DNA from: Roseibium suaedae
GTDB lineage: Bacteria; Pseudomonadota; Alphaproteobacteria; Rhizobiales; Stappiaceae
Direction of reading: 5' to 3'
Assembly (NCBI RefSeq): GCF_900142725.1
Contig: NZ_FRBW01000009.1
Location: forward strand, 1-64,000
Length of the DNA: 64,000 nt
Shown: positions 22,453 through 30,548 of the stretch, piece by piece
How positions within the stretch are numbered: position 1 is the stretch's first letter
Layout of the letters: the number at the start of each line of letters is the position of its first letter
Position numbers and translations under genes: made by a program
Notes under the pieces: generated by a model
The model's input: the letters and a program-made list of their open reading frames with translations, nothing else
Database searches by the model: none
Told to the model about the DNA's origin: nothing

Positions 22453-23091
22453 ATGATCAGACCACAGATCCCCCTGGAACGTGCCCAGCCCGCTATCATG
22501 TATCTGACAGCCTCCGGCCGCTGCCTGGATCTCATGAACCTGTCCGCAGCCGACATCCATTGGCCGGATCTGGTGGCCGCCCTTGTGCGCATCCCGCGCT
22601 TCAATGGTGCCACGGGCTTTGTTTCCTACAGCCTGGCGCAGCATTGCTGCCACGCCTATGACTTCGCCTCAGCCAAGATGAAGCCCCTCGCCCTCCTGAA
22701 TGATTTCTGGAAGGCCTACCTGGGCGAGCTGAGCCGCCCGGCCGTCAGCTATCTCGGCCACATGTCCGGCAGCGCCAAGCTCTTCCGCGACACGTTCCAG
22801 CTGGCACGGGACGAACTGTCCGCCCCGATCTTTGAAGCAGCCGGCATCCAGCCACCCGCAGACCAGAAAGCCTTCAACAAGGAACAGGCCGAGCTTGCCT
22901 GGCTGGGCGGCAAACTGCTGGCAACGGAAATGCGCGACCTGGTGCCCGCAGGCGCCATCGAGCGGCAGGACTTCATCGTCCGCACCGGGCCGTTCCCGAA
23001 GGTGCTGAAAGCCTGGGGCCCGGACAAGGCCCGCACCGAGCTAGAAGCCCGTCTCAGCGCCATTGGCGTTGCATCTGTCACGCGCGGCTGA
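22453..23091 (+). CDS. HD-type phosphohydrolase-like protein with altered metal site
   Basis: A 212-residue protein related to the HD/YfbR-like nucleotidase proteins common in phages. The family pattern is visible: GRCLDLMNLSAADIHWPDLV, ALVRIPRFNGATG, SYSLAQHCCHAYD (first histidine ligand) and LLNDFWKAYLGELSRP. In active members this last motif reads LLHDAxEAYLGD; here the HD histidine is Asn, so one metal ligand is missing and catalysis is doubtful. It may have become a nucleotide-binding or inhibitory protein. It sits in the early operon between the small protein genes and the integrase. Confidence 0.7.
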   Translation: MIRPQIPLERAQPAIMYLTASGRCLDLMNLSAADIHWPDLVAALVRIPRFNGATGFVSYSLAQHCCHAYDFASAKMKPLALLNDFWKAYLGELSRPAVSYLGHMSGSAKLFRDTFQLARDELSAPIFEAAGIQPPADQKAFNKEQAELAWLGGKLLATEMRDLVPAGAIERQDFIVRTGPFPKVLKAWGPDKARTELEARLSAIGVASVTRG

Positions 23092-23102
23092 GGGGAAAGC
23101 CA

Positions 23103-23354
23103 GTGTCCCGCCGTCAGTCCAGCAAGCCCATTACGATCGAGCGCGTTGCAGCCGCGCTGATCAAGCTTGCCTGGCTGATTGAGCGCACGCCTGAGGGCGA
23201 GAAATTCCTCCCGCTATTCGAACGGCTGGAAAACGAGCTGGCCGCCCTGCAGGACAAGCAGGACACCATGTCCCGCGTCCGGCGTCTGGCCGCCCTGAAC
23301 AACCCACAAGCCAATCCCCAGCTTGCACCGCCTCAGAAAACCATATCCACCTGA
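23103..23354 (+). CDS. Small protein convergent with the integrase
   Basis: GTG start at 23,103 with GAGGGGAAAG upstream. The 83-residue product MSRRQSSKPITIERVAAALI is mostly helical, with KLAWLIERTPEGEKFLPLFE and ENELAALQDKQDTMSRVRRL. Similar small proteins lie beside integrases in other alphaproteobacterial prophages, as I recall, but no function is known. Its 3' end overlaps the 3' end of the integrase gene by 22 bases tail to tail, so their transcripts are antisense there. Confidence 0.6.
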   Translation: MSRRQSSKPITIERVAAALIKLAWLIERTPEGEKFLPLFERLENELAALQDKQDTMSRVRRLAALNNPQANPQLAPPQKTIST

Positions 23355-24640
23355 TAGGCCACGGCCTGAAGCCATTTCTGCTTCTGCTCAAGCGTCGGAC
23401 CAGTACCATAGCGCGGCCGGTGATACTTGTGCCCCATCAAGGCTGCCGCAATCTTGTCCGGCGCCTCTGCCGCCGTTAACCGGTCCTCGAACGTATGGCG
23501 CAGGCTGTAAAGCGTATGCTGCGAGCTGGGACGCAATCCATTGTCTGAAAGATAGTGATTGACCAGGCCGGACAGGCCATCCGCCTTGTGCCGGTAGCGC
23601 GGAAATCCGTTTGGAAAGGCCCTGGCCGCTGCCAGCCCAACACCGACCAGAGGAATCTCGCGCACAGACTGCCACGTCTTGGTCTTGCGCTCATCCGCCA
23701 GGATGGACAGGTGCGGCACATCATGGTCCAGGATGAACCTGGCATTACACACTTCGGATAGCCGCGCACCCGTCTCGGCAATCACGCAGACAACCGCCCT
23801 CGCCTCTGCATTCAACCCGCTGAGCCCCGGCAAAAGCCTGTCCTGCACATATGCCGGGTCATAGGCCTGCCGGTCAGGTGGCGCTCCCTTCGGGAAACGC
23901 AATTCCCGGAAAGGCGTATCCATCAGCAGTTGGCGCTCCAGGATCAGGGTTTTCAGCATCTTGTTGATGTGACCGAAATCCTTGTTCGCCGTATCCGCGT
24001 TCATGTCTTCCGACACAATGCGGTCCTGCCACCAGGCGCGAAACTCGATTGCGTCCTCACGGGTCAGGTTCAGCAGCGGCTTGTCATCGATCACCTTCAA
24101 AAGGTTCTCAAGCGCCCGCAGTTTCGGGTTCCGCCACTTGCGCTTTTGATCCTCGGCAAGATCTCTCAAATATACTTTCTGAGACTTCTCGAACTCCTCG
24201 AAAAGATCTGAGATACGCAGTTTCGGAGGTTCCAGACCGCCCAGAAAAGCGTCCGCATCGGCCACTGCAACAGTTGAACTTCTCTGGCTAACGGCTTCAA
24301 CACGCGTCAGCACGTCCCCCAGCCAGGCAGAGGAAGGATCAGCAAGCTCTCGAACCGACTGATAGGCAAAGCCACGCGCCCGCGCGCGCCGCACCGCTTC
24401 ATGATAGCGCTCGGCCGCCGCATCCACCCGGCCGGATGCCAATCCCGCCCAATAGGCCTCCGCCTCACGGTTGAGCCGGTCAACAATCGGACCGGCAACA
24501 AGACACGCAGGATCATCCCCCACGCGCACCTTTGTCGAAAGCTTCACAAATGGGCGCGGGTCCAGGTCAGCATACTCGGCAGGCACCCGCCGCCGATAGA
24601 TCCACCACCCTGCGCGCTTTGCAGCAAACTTCGCAACCAT
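23333..24640 (-). CDS. Tyrosine-type site-specific integrase
   Basis: A 435-residue integrase. The N-terminal 60 residues are an arm-binding-type domain (WWIYRRRVPAEYADLDPRPF), residues 135-260 a SAM-like core-binding domain, and the C-terminal part the catalytic domain: Arg in ETGARLSEV, Lys in DERKTKTWQSV, LYSLRHTFEDRL as box II (first His replaced by Tyr, as in several relatives), His in MGHKYH and nucleophile Tyr in RPRYG. It catalyses prophage integration and excision. Its start is flanked by 12-base repeats (24,662-24,697) that could be arm sites. It points leftward, into the prophage. Confidence 0.93.
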   Translation of the reverse strand: MVAKFAAKRAGWWIYRRRVPAEYADLDPRPFVKLSTKVRVGDDPACLVAGPIVDRLNREAEAYWAGLASGRVDAAAERYHEAVRRARARGFAYQSVRELADPSSAWLGDVLTRVEAVSQRSSTVAVADADAFLGGLEPPKLRISDLFEEFEKSQKVYLRDLAEDQKRKWRNPKLRALENLLKVIDDKPLLNLTREDAIEFRAWWQDRIVSEDMNADTANKDFGHINKMLKTLILERQLLMDTPFRELRFPKGAPPDRQAYDPAYVQDRLLPGLSGLNAEARAVVCVIAETGARLSEVCNARFILDHDVPHLSILADERKTKTWQSVREIPLVGVGLAAARAFPNGFPRYRHKADGLSGLVNHYLSDNGLRPSSQHTLYSLRHTFEDRLTAAEAPDKIAAALMGHKYHRPRYGTGPTLEQKQKWLQAVAYQVDMVF

Positions 24641-24661
24641 AAGCCCGAAATGCCCCTCTTT

Positions 24662-24697
24662 TTTGGGTCACACTTTGGGTCACACTTTGGGTCACAC
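24662..24697 (+). repeat. Three tandem 12-base repeats next to the integrase start
   Basis: TTTGGGTCACAC is repeated three times without interruption at 24,662, 24,674 and 24,686, beginning 21 bases upstream of the integrase start codon. Likely roles are integrase arm-type sites, an autoregulatory site, or part of the attachment region. Confidence 0.8.
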
Positions 24698-24882
24698 GAA
24701 AACAAAAAAGCAAGTAATTTCAATGAATGTGACGGCTGGATTTTACTCTATGGCGGACACCCCATCCGCCACTCAATTCCCCTGCAAGACACGGCCTTTG
24801 CAATCCTTCCTGCCCAGAGAGGCATAGAAGGACCAATTTCCATTGTTTCCGACTTGGTTTACCCCTAAGGCGCCGCAACCGT

Positions 24883-25146
24883 TTAACTGACCCCAGCCAT
24901 ATGCAGGTAAATCATATATATTGACAGACACAAGGAAATAATCAGGGAAGCCTTAACAAAAACAAACAAATAACCAAGTGACCAATTAGTATATTTTTGA
25001 AATGAACTTACAGCATCACTTATTGAATCAACTTTACCTGAGTATTTGTCGAATTTAAAAGAATAGTAGATCAACAAAATTAGAAAAATCGCAACAATTA
25101 CCAATATAGACATGTATATTCCCTCTACGAAAAATTGATCTTTCAT
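24883..25146 (-). CDS. Small AT-rich membrane protein of unknown function
   Basis: An 87-residue protein with two membrane helices, at about 10-28 (YMSILVIVAIFLILLIYYSF) and 58-84 (LGYLFVFVKASLIISLCLSI). The gene is AT-rich compared with both phage and host. It lies between the integrase and the chromosomal genes, so it may be integrase-adjacent cargo or host DNA beside the attachment site. No family is recognised, and expression is not certain because no strong ribosome site is visible. Confidence 0.5.
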   Translation of the reverse strand: MKDQFFVEGIYMSILVIVAIFLILLIYYSFKFDKYSGKVDSISDAVSSFQKYTNWSLGYLFVFVKASLIISLCLSIYMIYLHMAGVS

Positions 25147-25290
25147 TTATATCTACACAAATCACAATTTCACCCTAAGCGCCGCATAAAAATTCGCACT
25201 CTAAAATTCAAGGCTTCAGCACTGAAACTCCCGAGGTGAACCGCCCCCATTTCAGAGTGAGCCATACTAATTTTATTTTAAAGGCATGAC

Positions 25291-25680
25291 ATGGAACAGA
25301 AGATCGCGAGCCTGTATTTTCTGGCAGCATTGGGCGTGGGGTTCGCGGGAGCAATTGCAGTGCTGTTCTATAGCAGGCGCTGCCAGTTCGGATTGCTTCG
25401 CTACAGCCTGGCGTTTCTGATTTCCTACATCCTGATCGTGTTCTGCGTCCGGTTCTCTTACAAGATCTTCACTCTGCGCTTCGACATGTTCGAAGCCATG
25501 ACCGGCCGGACCCCGGCTCAGGAGGCAACCTACCTTTACTATAGCCGCAAGATGACCCGCGATTCTGCGGCGGGCATGATCCCTCTTACGGCCATTTTCT
25601 TCAGCGGAGTACAGATCAGCCTGCTGCTGGCAATCGACGGCTTGCGACGGGCAACCCGCTGGGCGCTCACAAAGATCTAA
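25291..25680 (+). CDS. Three-TM membrane protein of unknown function
   Basis: A 129-residue protein with membrane helices at about 6-26, 33-55 and 95-118, and a cytoplasmic or periplasmic loop with FEAMTGRTPAQEATYLYYSR between the second and third. GC content resembles the host. It follows 144 bases of AT-rich non-coding DNA. It is probably the first host gene past the prophage, but no relative comes to mind. Confidence 0.6.
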   Translation: MEQKIASLYFLAALGVGFAGAIAVLFYSRRCQFGLLRYSLAFLISYILIVFCVRFSYKIFTLRFDMFEAMTGRTPAQEATYLYYSRKMTRDSAAGMIPLTAIFFSGVQISLLLAIDGLRRATRWALTKI

Positions 25681-25841
25681 TTCTCAACAGTCCGCGATTC
25701 CGGATGCCAGGGTCTGATATCCATCAGGTAAGTTGAAATTTGTGATCTGATCTTGCCGCAAATCCAAAAACTGGCAGCGAAGTGGCCATGCACGGTGTCA
25801 GCAATCAGCTCTGCCGCTCCTGAAAATTCAGGACAAAAAAG

Positions 25842-26312
25842 TCAGCTCTGGCCGTGGTTGAAAGCTTCCAGTCTTTCAGCGCCTTCGCGGTTCTCATGGA
25901 TGATGCGCATGGCGTTCGGGACGATGAGATCGGCGATGGTTGCGGCCTCAAGGGGCTCGAAGAAACGCTGAAGCGCTTCGTTGAGAAGCCTCGGCAAGCG
26001 GCAACTGCCGATCAGGGCACAATCGTCATTGTGGTTCATGCAGGTCGTCATGGCGAAGTCGGTCTCGAACATGCGGACGATTTCGGCCACGGAAATTTCG
26101 GAGGGATCCTTTTCGATCCAGATGCCGCCATTACGGCCCGGCGTTGACCCGATCATGCCGGCTTTGCGGAGCTGTTGAACGGCAGCAACAATCTGCGCAC
26201 GGTGACCGATATATTGTTCAGACAGTTGGTCGATCGATACTTTCTGCCCTTTCAGCAAGGACAGGAAAATAAGTATCCGAACCGCGATGTCTGTTCTTTC
26301 GGTTAACCGCAT
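25842..26312 (-). CDS. Rrf2-family Fe-S transcriptional regulator (NsrR/RirA-like)
   Basis: A 156-residue protein with the Rrf2 winged helix (MRLTERTDIAVRILIFLSLL, then IDQLSEQYIGHRAQIVAAVQ, LRKAGMIGSTPGRNGG) and three cysteines at 91, 98 and 104 (C-x6-C-x5-C), the position of the [Fe-S] ligands in NsrR, RirA and IscR. Such proteins sense nitric oxide, iron or cluster status. The gene stands alone on the minus strand and its upstream region has a perfect FNR-type box, which points to oxygen-dependent expression. Targets are not evident in the window. Confidence 0.88.
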   Translation of the reverse strand: MRLTERTDIAVRILIFLSLLKGQKVSIDQLSEQYIGHRAQIVAAVQQLRKAGMIGSTPGRNGGIWIEKDPSEISVAEIVRMFETDFAMTTCMNHNDDCALIGSCRLPRLLNEALQRFFEPLEAATIADLIVPNAMRIIHENREGAERLEAFNHGQS

Positions 26313-26411
26313 TCGGAGCCCACCTAATCTTAAAAAACGCCATTCGCAAAAATGGATTTCACGACCGCATTCTGATCAATGGAACGCTAGTCTATTTGGC
26401 AGAATTGTATG

Positions 26412-26425
26412 TTGATCAATATCAA
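26412..26425 (-). promoter_or_regulatory. Perfect FNR/Anr-type box upstream of the Rrf2 regulator
   Basis: TTGATCAATATCAA is an exact TTGAT-N4-ATCAA site. It is 100 bases upstream of the Rrf2 start codon. A weak -10-like TAGCGT on the minus strand (26,390-26,385) would place a transcription start near 26,378 with the box centred at about -41, the position for class II activation by FNR-type proteins. Confidence 0.65.
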
Positions 26426-26567
26426 CCTTCCAGCGTTAAATTATCATATTATTCAAAAGTCATATAGCCGCTGTGAATTTCCGACCCTGATTTAATTCAC
26501 GATAACGTAGGGTAAGTGAAGAAAATAAAAATCCTCACATTCCCATATACATGCAGGCTCCATCTCC

Positions 26568-27074
26568 TTACGGAACCATGTCCTCGAGGCGAAAACGGAA
26601 TATTCTGGAAATCTGAACGAGGGCAATCTCGAACTCCGCTTCAACCGAATTTTGAAGGCGCTCCTCGAAAGCGGAGAGAATCATGTGCTTGTCCGCTCCT
26701 TTCACCGCGAAGATGAAAGGAAAGCCAAACCGCTCCAGATAGGCGCCATTCAGCTGGGTGAAGCGCGCCAGTTCTTCCGCCGTCAACCTGTCCAGACCGG
26801 CACCCGCCTGTTCCGTCCTGGAGGCTTCTTCCAGCTTGCCTGCAAGTGCTGCCTTGCCCGCAAGATCCGGATGCGCCCGGACCAGGGCAAGCTGAGCATC
26901 GTGGGGCGCCCCGCGCATGCCGGCCTCGAAGGCCTTGATCAGCGCCTGCCGGTCCGCAAAGGGGCCAAGGCTGTGAGCCTCCCGCGCCACCCAGGGACTG
27001 TGCTCGGCGACATGTCCGAATGTGGCGGCAAAGGTGCTCTCATCCATCTTGTTGATGTCATCAAGACTGATCAT
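26568..27074 (-). CDS. uraD: OHCU decarboxylase
   Basis: A 168-residue protein with the UraD family motifs: the N-terminal TFGHVAEHSPWVAREAHSLG (His and trailing residues near the active site), LVRAHPDLAGKA, and LNGAYLERFGFPFIFAVKGA. It converts 2-oxo-4-hydroxy-4-carboxy-5-ureidoimidazoline to S-allantoin, the last step of urate breakdown to allantoin. The start follows the puuD stop by about 40 bases, so both are probably on one transcript. Last gene of the purine locus. Confidence 0.93.
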   Translation of the reverse strand: MISLDDINKMDESTFAATFGHVAEHSPWVAREAHSLGPFADRQALIKAFEAGMRGAPHDAQLALVRAHPDLAGKAALAGKLEEASRTEQAGAGLDRLTAEELARFTQLNGAYLERFGFPFIFAVKGADKHMILSAFEERLQNSVEAEFEIALVQISRIFRFRLEDMVP

Positions 27075-27113
27075 GGACGTCTGGTTCTCCGCCTCGCCTC
27101 TGGCCGGTTCGGT

Positions 27114-28298
27114 TCACTTCTTCTGCTGGGAAATCCAGGCCCCGAGCGTTGCCCGGTCTTCATCGCTCATCCCGGTTTCATTGCCGAGCGGCATGGCATC
27201 GGACTGGACGGCCTGGGCCATGACCTGATCCGCATAGCGGCGCAGATCCGCAACGCTCTCCAGATGAATGCCCTTGGGCGCCTCCTCAAAGCCCTCATGG
27301 GTTGGCGTTGCCGCATGGCACATGGCGCAATGGGTGGTGATCAGCGCCTTTGCGGTGGCATCGGACACCTGACCTGCGCCACTAAAGTCCCTGGGCGCGG
27401 TCATGATCATGGCCGTGATCAAGCCGATGGCGGCCAGCGGCAAGGCCCACCAGAACTTGCCGAAGGCATCCCCCGCATCATGACGGTTCAGGAAATGCCG
27501 GACCATGCCGCCGATGACCAGGATCAGCGCCACCAGCAGCCAAGACTGAGGATGGCCGGTCAGCATCGGATAATGGTTGGAGACCATCATCAGAAGAACC
27601 GGCAGTGTCAGGTAGTTGTTGTGAACGGAACGCTGCTTGCCGATGGCGCCAAGCCGAGGGTCTGGCGCCTCACCCGCCATGAGACTGGCGGCGATCTTCT
27701 TCTGGTTCGGAATGATGATGCCGAAGACATTCACCGCCATGATCGTGCCGACAAAGGCCCCCACATGGATCAGGGCGCCGCGTCCGGAAAACACATGGGT
27801 GAAGAGATAGGCGGCCCCGACGATCAGGACAAAGAGACAGACCGCCAGAAGCGGCGTGTTGCGGCCGACCGGCGACTTGCACAGCCGGTCATAGACCAGC
27901 CACCCTCCGCCAAGGGAGAGCATGGAAATGAGGACGGCTTCGCCCGGTGTCAGTTCCAGCACCGACGGGTCGATCAGATAGGCCGAAGCATTGGCGTAAT
28001 ATTGCACGACCAGAAGCGCGAAACCGGTCATCCAGGTGAGATAGGCTTCCCACTTGTACCAGATGAGGTCTTCCGGCAGCTCCTTTGGCGCAACCAGATA
28101 TTTCTCGACATGGTAGAAGCCGCCGCCATGCACTTCCCAGGCAGTTCCGGCAACCCCGTCCTTCATCCCCGGCCTTTTGCGCAGGGAGAGGTCGAGAGCG
28201 ATGAAATAGAAAGAGGTTCCGATCCAGCCGATACCGACGATCAGGTGGGCCCAGCGGAAAAGAAGGTTCATCCAGTCCATTGCAAAGGCAAAGGTCAT
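27114..28298 (-). CDS. puuD: Membrane urate hydroxylase with cytochrome c domain
   Basis: A 394-residue protein with eight or so membrane helices from residue 10 to 300 and a C-terminal cytochrome c domain with the heme motif CAMCH at 324-328 and a distal Met in AMPLGNETGM. This is the PuuD type, which oxidises urate to 5-hydroxyisourate and passes electrons to the respiratory chain, not to oxygen, so no peroxide is made. Typical N-terminal features GWIGTSFYFIALD and EVHGGGFYHVEKY are present. It stands between the BMP transporter genes and uraD. Confidence 0.95.
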   Translation of the reverse strand: MTFAFAMDWMNLLFRWAHLIVGIGWIGTSFYFIALDLSLRKRPGMKDGVAGTAWEVHGGGFYHVEKYLVAPKELPEDLIWYKWEAYLTWMTGFALLVVQYYANASAYLIDPSVLELTPGEAVLISMLSLGGGWLVYDRLCKSPVGRNTPLLAVCLFVLIVGAAYLFTHVFSGRGALIHVGAFVGTIMAVNVFGIIIPNQKKIAASLMAGEAPDPRLGAIGKQRSVHNNYLTLPVLLMMVSNHYPMLTGHPQSWLLVALILVIGGMVRHFLNRHDAGDAFGKFWWALPLAAIGLITAMIMTAPRDFSGAGQVSDATAKALITTHCAMCHAATPTHEGFEEAPKGIHLESVADLRRYADQVMAQAVQSDAMPLGNETGMSDEDRATLGAWISQQKK

Positions 28299-28419
28299 CG
28301 GGGCGCGTCCATGATGTGCGTGGCCGGAAACCGTCCGGGTCCCTGCCCGTCCGGCATGTCAGTTTGGCAGCAGGCCTCTCACGGTCTCCGGGGTGGAGCC
28401 GGGTCATCTGCCGCTGGTC

Positions 28420-28445
28420 GGGAATGCCCGCGGGCGGGCATTCCC
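28420..28445. other. Strong hairpin between transporter and puuD genes
   Basis: GGGAATGCCCGC and GCGGGCATTCCC form a perfect 12-pair stem with a two-base loop. It lies just downstream of the binding-protein gene and 120 bases before puuD. No T run follows on either strand, so transcript stabilisation or attenuation is more likely than simple termination. Confidence 0.7.
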
Positions 28446-28466
28446 CTGTTCATGTCAGGTCAAGGA

Positions 28467-29531
28467 TTACTGCGGCAGCTTGTCGTCGACGCCCTTGACG
28501 TACCAGTTCATGCCGAGGATCGCGCCATCGTCGAGACGCACGCCATCAGCAGCAGCCTCGGTGCCATCCTGCTTGGTGAGCGGACCGGTAAAGGGCTCCC
28601 AGCCGCCTTCGATCTTGGCCTGGGTTTCCTTGGCCATGGCGACAACGTCATCCGGCAGGTTTGTGTAAGGCGCCATGACAACATGGCCTTCCTTCAGGCC
28701 GCCCCAGGTCTGGGTGCTCTTCCAGGTGCCGTCGAGCACTTCCTGGATGCGCTCGATGTAATAGGGCGCCCAATCGTCGACGATCGCGGTGTACTGGGCC
28801 TGCGGAGCAAAGGCGATCATGTCGGAAGCCTGACCGAAACCATGCACGCCGCGCTCAGCTGCCACCTGCAGGGGAGCGGTAGAGTCCGTGTGCTGGGTGA
28901 TGATGTCTGCACCCTGGTCGATCAGGGCCTTGGCCGCATCAGCTTCCTTGCCCGGGTCGAACCAGGAGTTCACCCAAACGATCTTCAGCTTGAAGTCCGG
29001 GTTGACGGACTGCGCGCCCAGAAGGAAGGCATTGATGCCGGAGACGACTTCCGGGATCGGGAAGGAGGCAATATAGCCTGCCGTGCCGGTCTTGGACTGC
29101 TTGGCCGCGATCTGGCCAATGATGTAACGGCCTTCGTGGAACTTGGAGTTATAGGTCGCAACATTATCGGCGGTCTTGTAGCCGGTCGCATGTTCGAACT
29201 TCACATCCGGATACTTCTTCGCGACCTTCAGGGTCGGGTTCATGTAGCCGAAGGACGTGGTGAAGACGATGCCGCAGCCTTCACGGGCAAAACGCTCGAT
29301 GGCGCGCTCGGAATCCGGGCCTTCCGGCACGCTTTCCAGATAGGCGGTTTCAACCTTCTCACCGAAATGCTCGACGACAGCCTTGCGGCCCTGCTCGTGC
29401 TGGTAGGTCCAGCCGAAGTCACCGACCGGGCCGATGTAGATGAAACAGGCCTTCAGGTCAGCCGCAGAGGCTGCGCTGGAAGCGGCGGCAAAGGCAACAG
29501 CTGCAACTGTCGCTTTCAGGAACTTCTTCAT
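28467..29531 (-). CDS. BMP-family ABC transporter substrate-binding protein (purine uptake)
   Basis: A 354-residue protein with a signal peptide (MKKFLKATVAAVAFAAASSA, cleavage after ASA) and the BMP/PnrA features: KACFIYIGPVGDFGWTYQHE, IVFTTSFGYMNPTLKVAKKY, GYIASFPIPEVVSGINAF and ADIITQHTDSTAPLQVAAER. BMP proteins bind purine nucleosides or bases. With xdh and puuD genes around it, the ligand is probably a purine such as xanthine, hypoxanthine, urate or a nucleoside. Placed 98 bases after the permease genes, with a hairpin downstream that may raise its message level. Confidence 0.9.
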   Translation of the reverse strand: MKKFLKATVAAVAFAAASSAASAADLKACFIYIGPVGDFGWTYQHEQGRKAVVEHFGEKVETAYLESVPEGPDSERAIERFAREGCGIVFTTSFGYMNPTLKVAKKYPDVKFEHATGYKTADNVATYNSKFHEGRYIIGQIAAKQSKTGTAGYIASFPIPEVVSGINAFLLGAQSVNPDFKLKIVWVNSWFDPGKEADAAKALIDQGADIITQHTDSTAPLQVAAERGVHGFGQASDMIAFAPQAQYTAIVDDWAPYYIERIQEVLDGTWKSTQTWGGLKEGHVVMAPYTNLPDDVVAMAKETQAKIEGGWEPFTGPLTKQDGTEAAADGVRLDDGAILGMNWYVKGVDDKLPQ

Positions 29532-29630
29532 GTGTAATCCCCCTCAGGATTAGCGTGTGTCATGCGATCGGCGGAGGGAGCCGGAACCCGATCGCGGGGG
29601 CTCTGGCTCTGATTGACCGGAAGCGGGCGC

Positions 29631-30545
29631 TTACCGGTCCGGAACGAACGGCTTGCCGAGGCAGGCCGGCGTATTCACGAGTGTCAGTCTGCGGTTTGCC
29701 GATATGACGACAAGAACCGCGATCGTGGCAAGATAGGGCAGGCAGGAAAGGAACTGCGACGGAATGCCGATCCCCTGCGCCTGGGCATGGAAGGTCAGAA
29801 CCGTCACCGCGCCGAAGAGATAGGCCCCGGCGATGATGCGCATGGGCAGCCAGGAGGCGAAGACCACCAGAGCCAGCGCGATCCAGCCGCGGCCGGACAC
29901 CATATTTTCCACCCACTGCGGGGTGTAGGCCAGTGACATGTAGGCGCCGGCAAGCCCCGCACAGCCGCCGCCAAAGAGAATGGCAAGGAAGCGGACCTTC
30001 AGCACGGAATAGCCGAGCGCATGGGCCGAGACGTGGTTGTCGCCGACAGCGCGCAGGATCAGTCCGGTGCGGGTGCGGAACAGCACATAGCTGACCAAGC
30101 CCACCAGCGCGAAGCCAATATAGACCACTGCGTCATGGGAGAAGAACACCGGCCCGATGAACGGCAGGTCGCTCAGGCCCGGAATGTAGAGTTCCGGCAA
30201 GCGCAGGCCCGGAATGCCGATGAAGCTCTCACCGATCATTCCGGACAGGCCAAGCCCCAGGATGGTGAGCGCGAGCCCCGAGGCAACCTGATTGGTCACG
30301 AGCCGGAGCACCAGGAAGGCAAAGAGCGCGGACATGGCCATGCCCGCCAGAATGGCCGCCAGAACGCCAAGTGTTCCGGAACCGGTCTGATTGGCGACGG
30401 CAAAGCCCACGACCGCGCCGATGATCATCATGCCCTCGACGCCAAGATTGAGCACCCCGGAGCGCTCGACGACAAGTTCGCCGACAGCCGCAATCAGAAG
30501 CGGAGTGGCAGCGGTGATGACGGTAAGAAGAACAGCCTCAAACAT
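29631..30545 (-). CDS. BMP-type ABC transporter permease (second)
   Basis: A 304-residue permease with about eight membrane helices. Family signs are the N-terminal PLLIAAVGELVVERSGVLNL followed by GVEGMM, and GLILRAVGDNHVSAHALGYS. These belong to the RbsC/YufQ-type permeases that pair with BMP binding proteins. It forms a heterodimer with the permease of 30,549-31,637, whose stop lies three bases upstream of its start, and the double ATPase of 31,634-33,226. Confidence 0.9.
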   Translation of the reverse strand: MFEAVLLTVITAATPLLIAAVGELVVERSGVLNLGVEGMMIIGAVVGFAVANQTGSGTLGVLAAILAGMAMSALFAFLVLRLVTNQVASGLALTILGLGLSGMIGESFIGIPGLRLPELYIPGLSDLPFIGPVFFSHDAVVYIGFALVGLVSYVLFRTRTGLILRAVGDNHVSAHALGYSVLKVRFLAILFGGGCAGLAGAYMSLAYTPQWVENMVSGRGWIALALVVFASWLPMRIIAGAYLFGAVTVLTFHAQAQGIGIPSQFLSCLPYLATIAVLVVISANRRLTLVNTPACLGKPFVPDR

Positions 30546-30548
30546 GGC

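Larger units (their letters stand above)
1..24700. mobile_element. Lambda-like prophage, right-hand part (left end outside window)
   Basis: Seen: a continuous block with terminase, portal, capsid, primase/helicase, repressor and integrase genes in the order expected for a lambdoid siphophage, ending at a tyrosine integrase at 24,640. Packaging and head genes are all intact and unbroken, so the element is not obviously decayed. Tail, lysis and the left attachment site are not in the window. The right attachment site should lie between the integrase start and about 25,290, but no core repeat can be assigned without the left end and no tRNA gene was found there. The end coordinate is therefore approximate. 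Confidence 0.93.

Noticed and set aside
22453-23091. Pseudogene call for the HD-like protein
   Set aside because: The frame is intact, has a ribosome site and sits tightly in the early operon; only one motif residue is changed, so a functional non-catalytic protein is more likely than decay.
24740-24790. Possible tRNA fragment or attachment core with TGGCGGA...TCCGCCA
   Set aside because: The seven-pair hairpin is present but no tRNA arms or anticodon loop can be folded around it, and the left prophage end is needed to define a core.
26652-29537. 961-codon open frame on the plus strand
   Set aside because: It lies antisense to uraD, puuD and the BMP binding-protein gene, all of which are clear family members; long antisense frames are expected in high-GC DNA.
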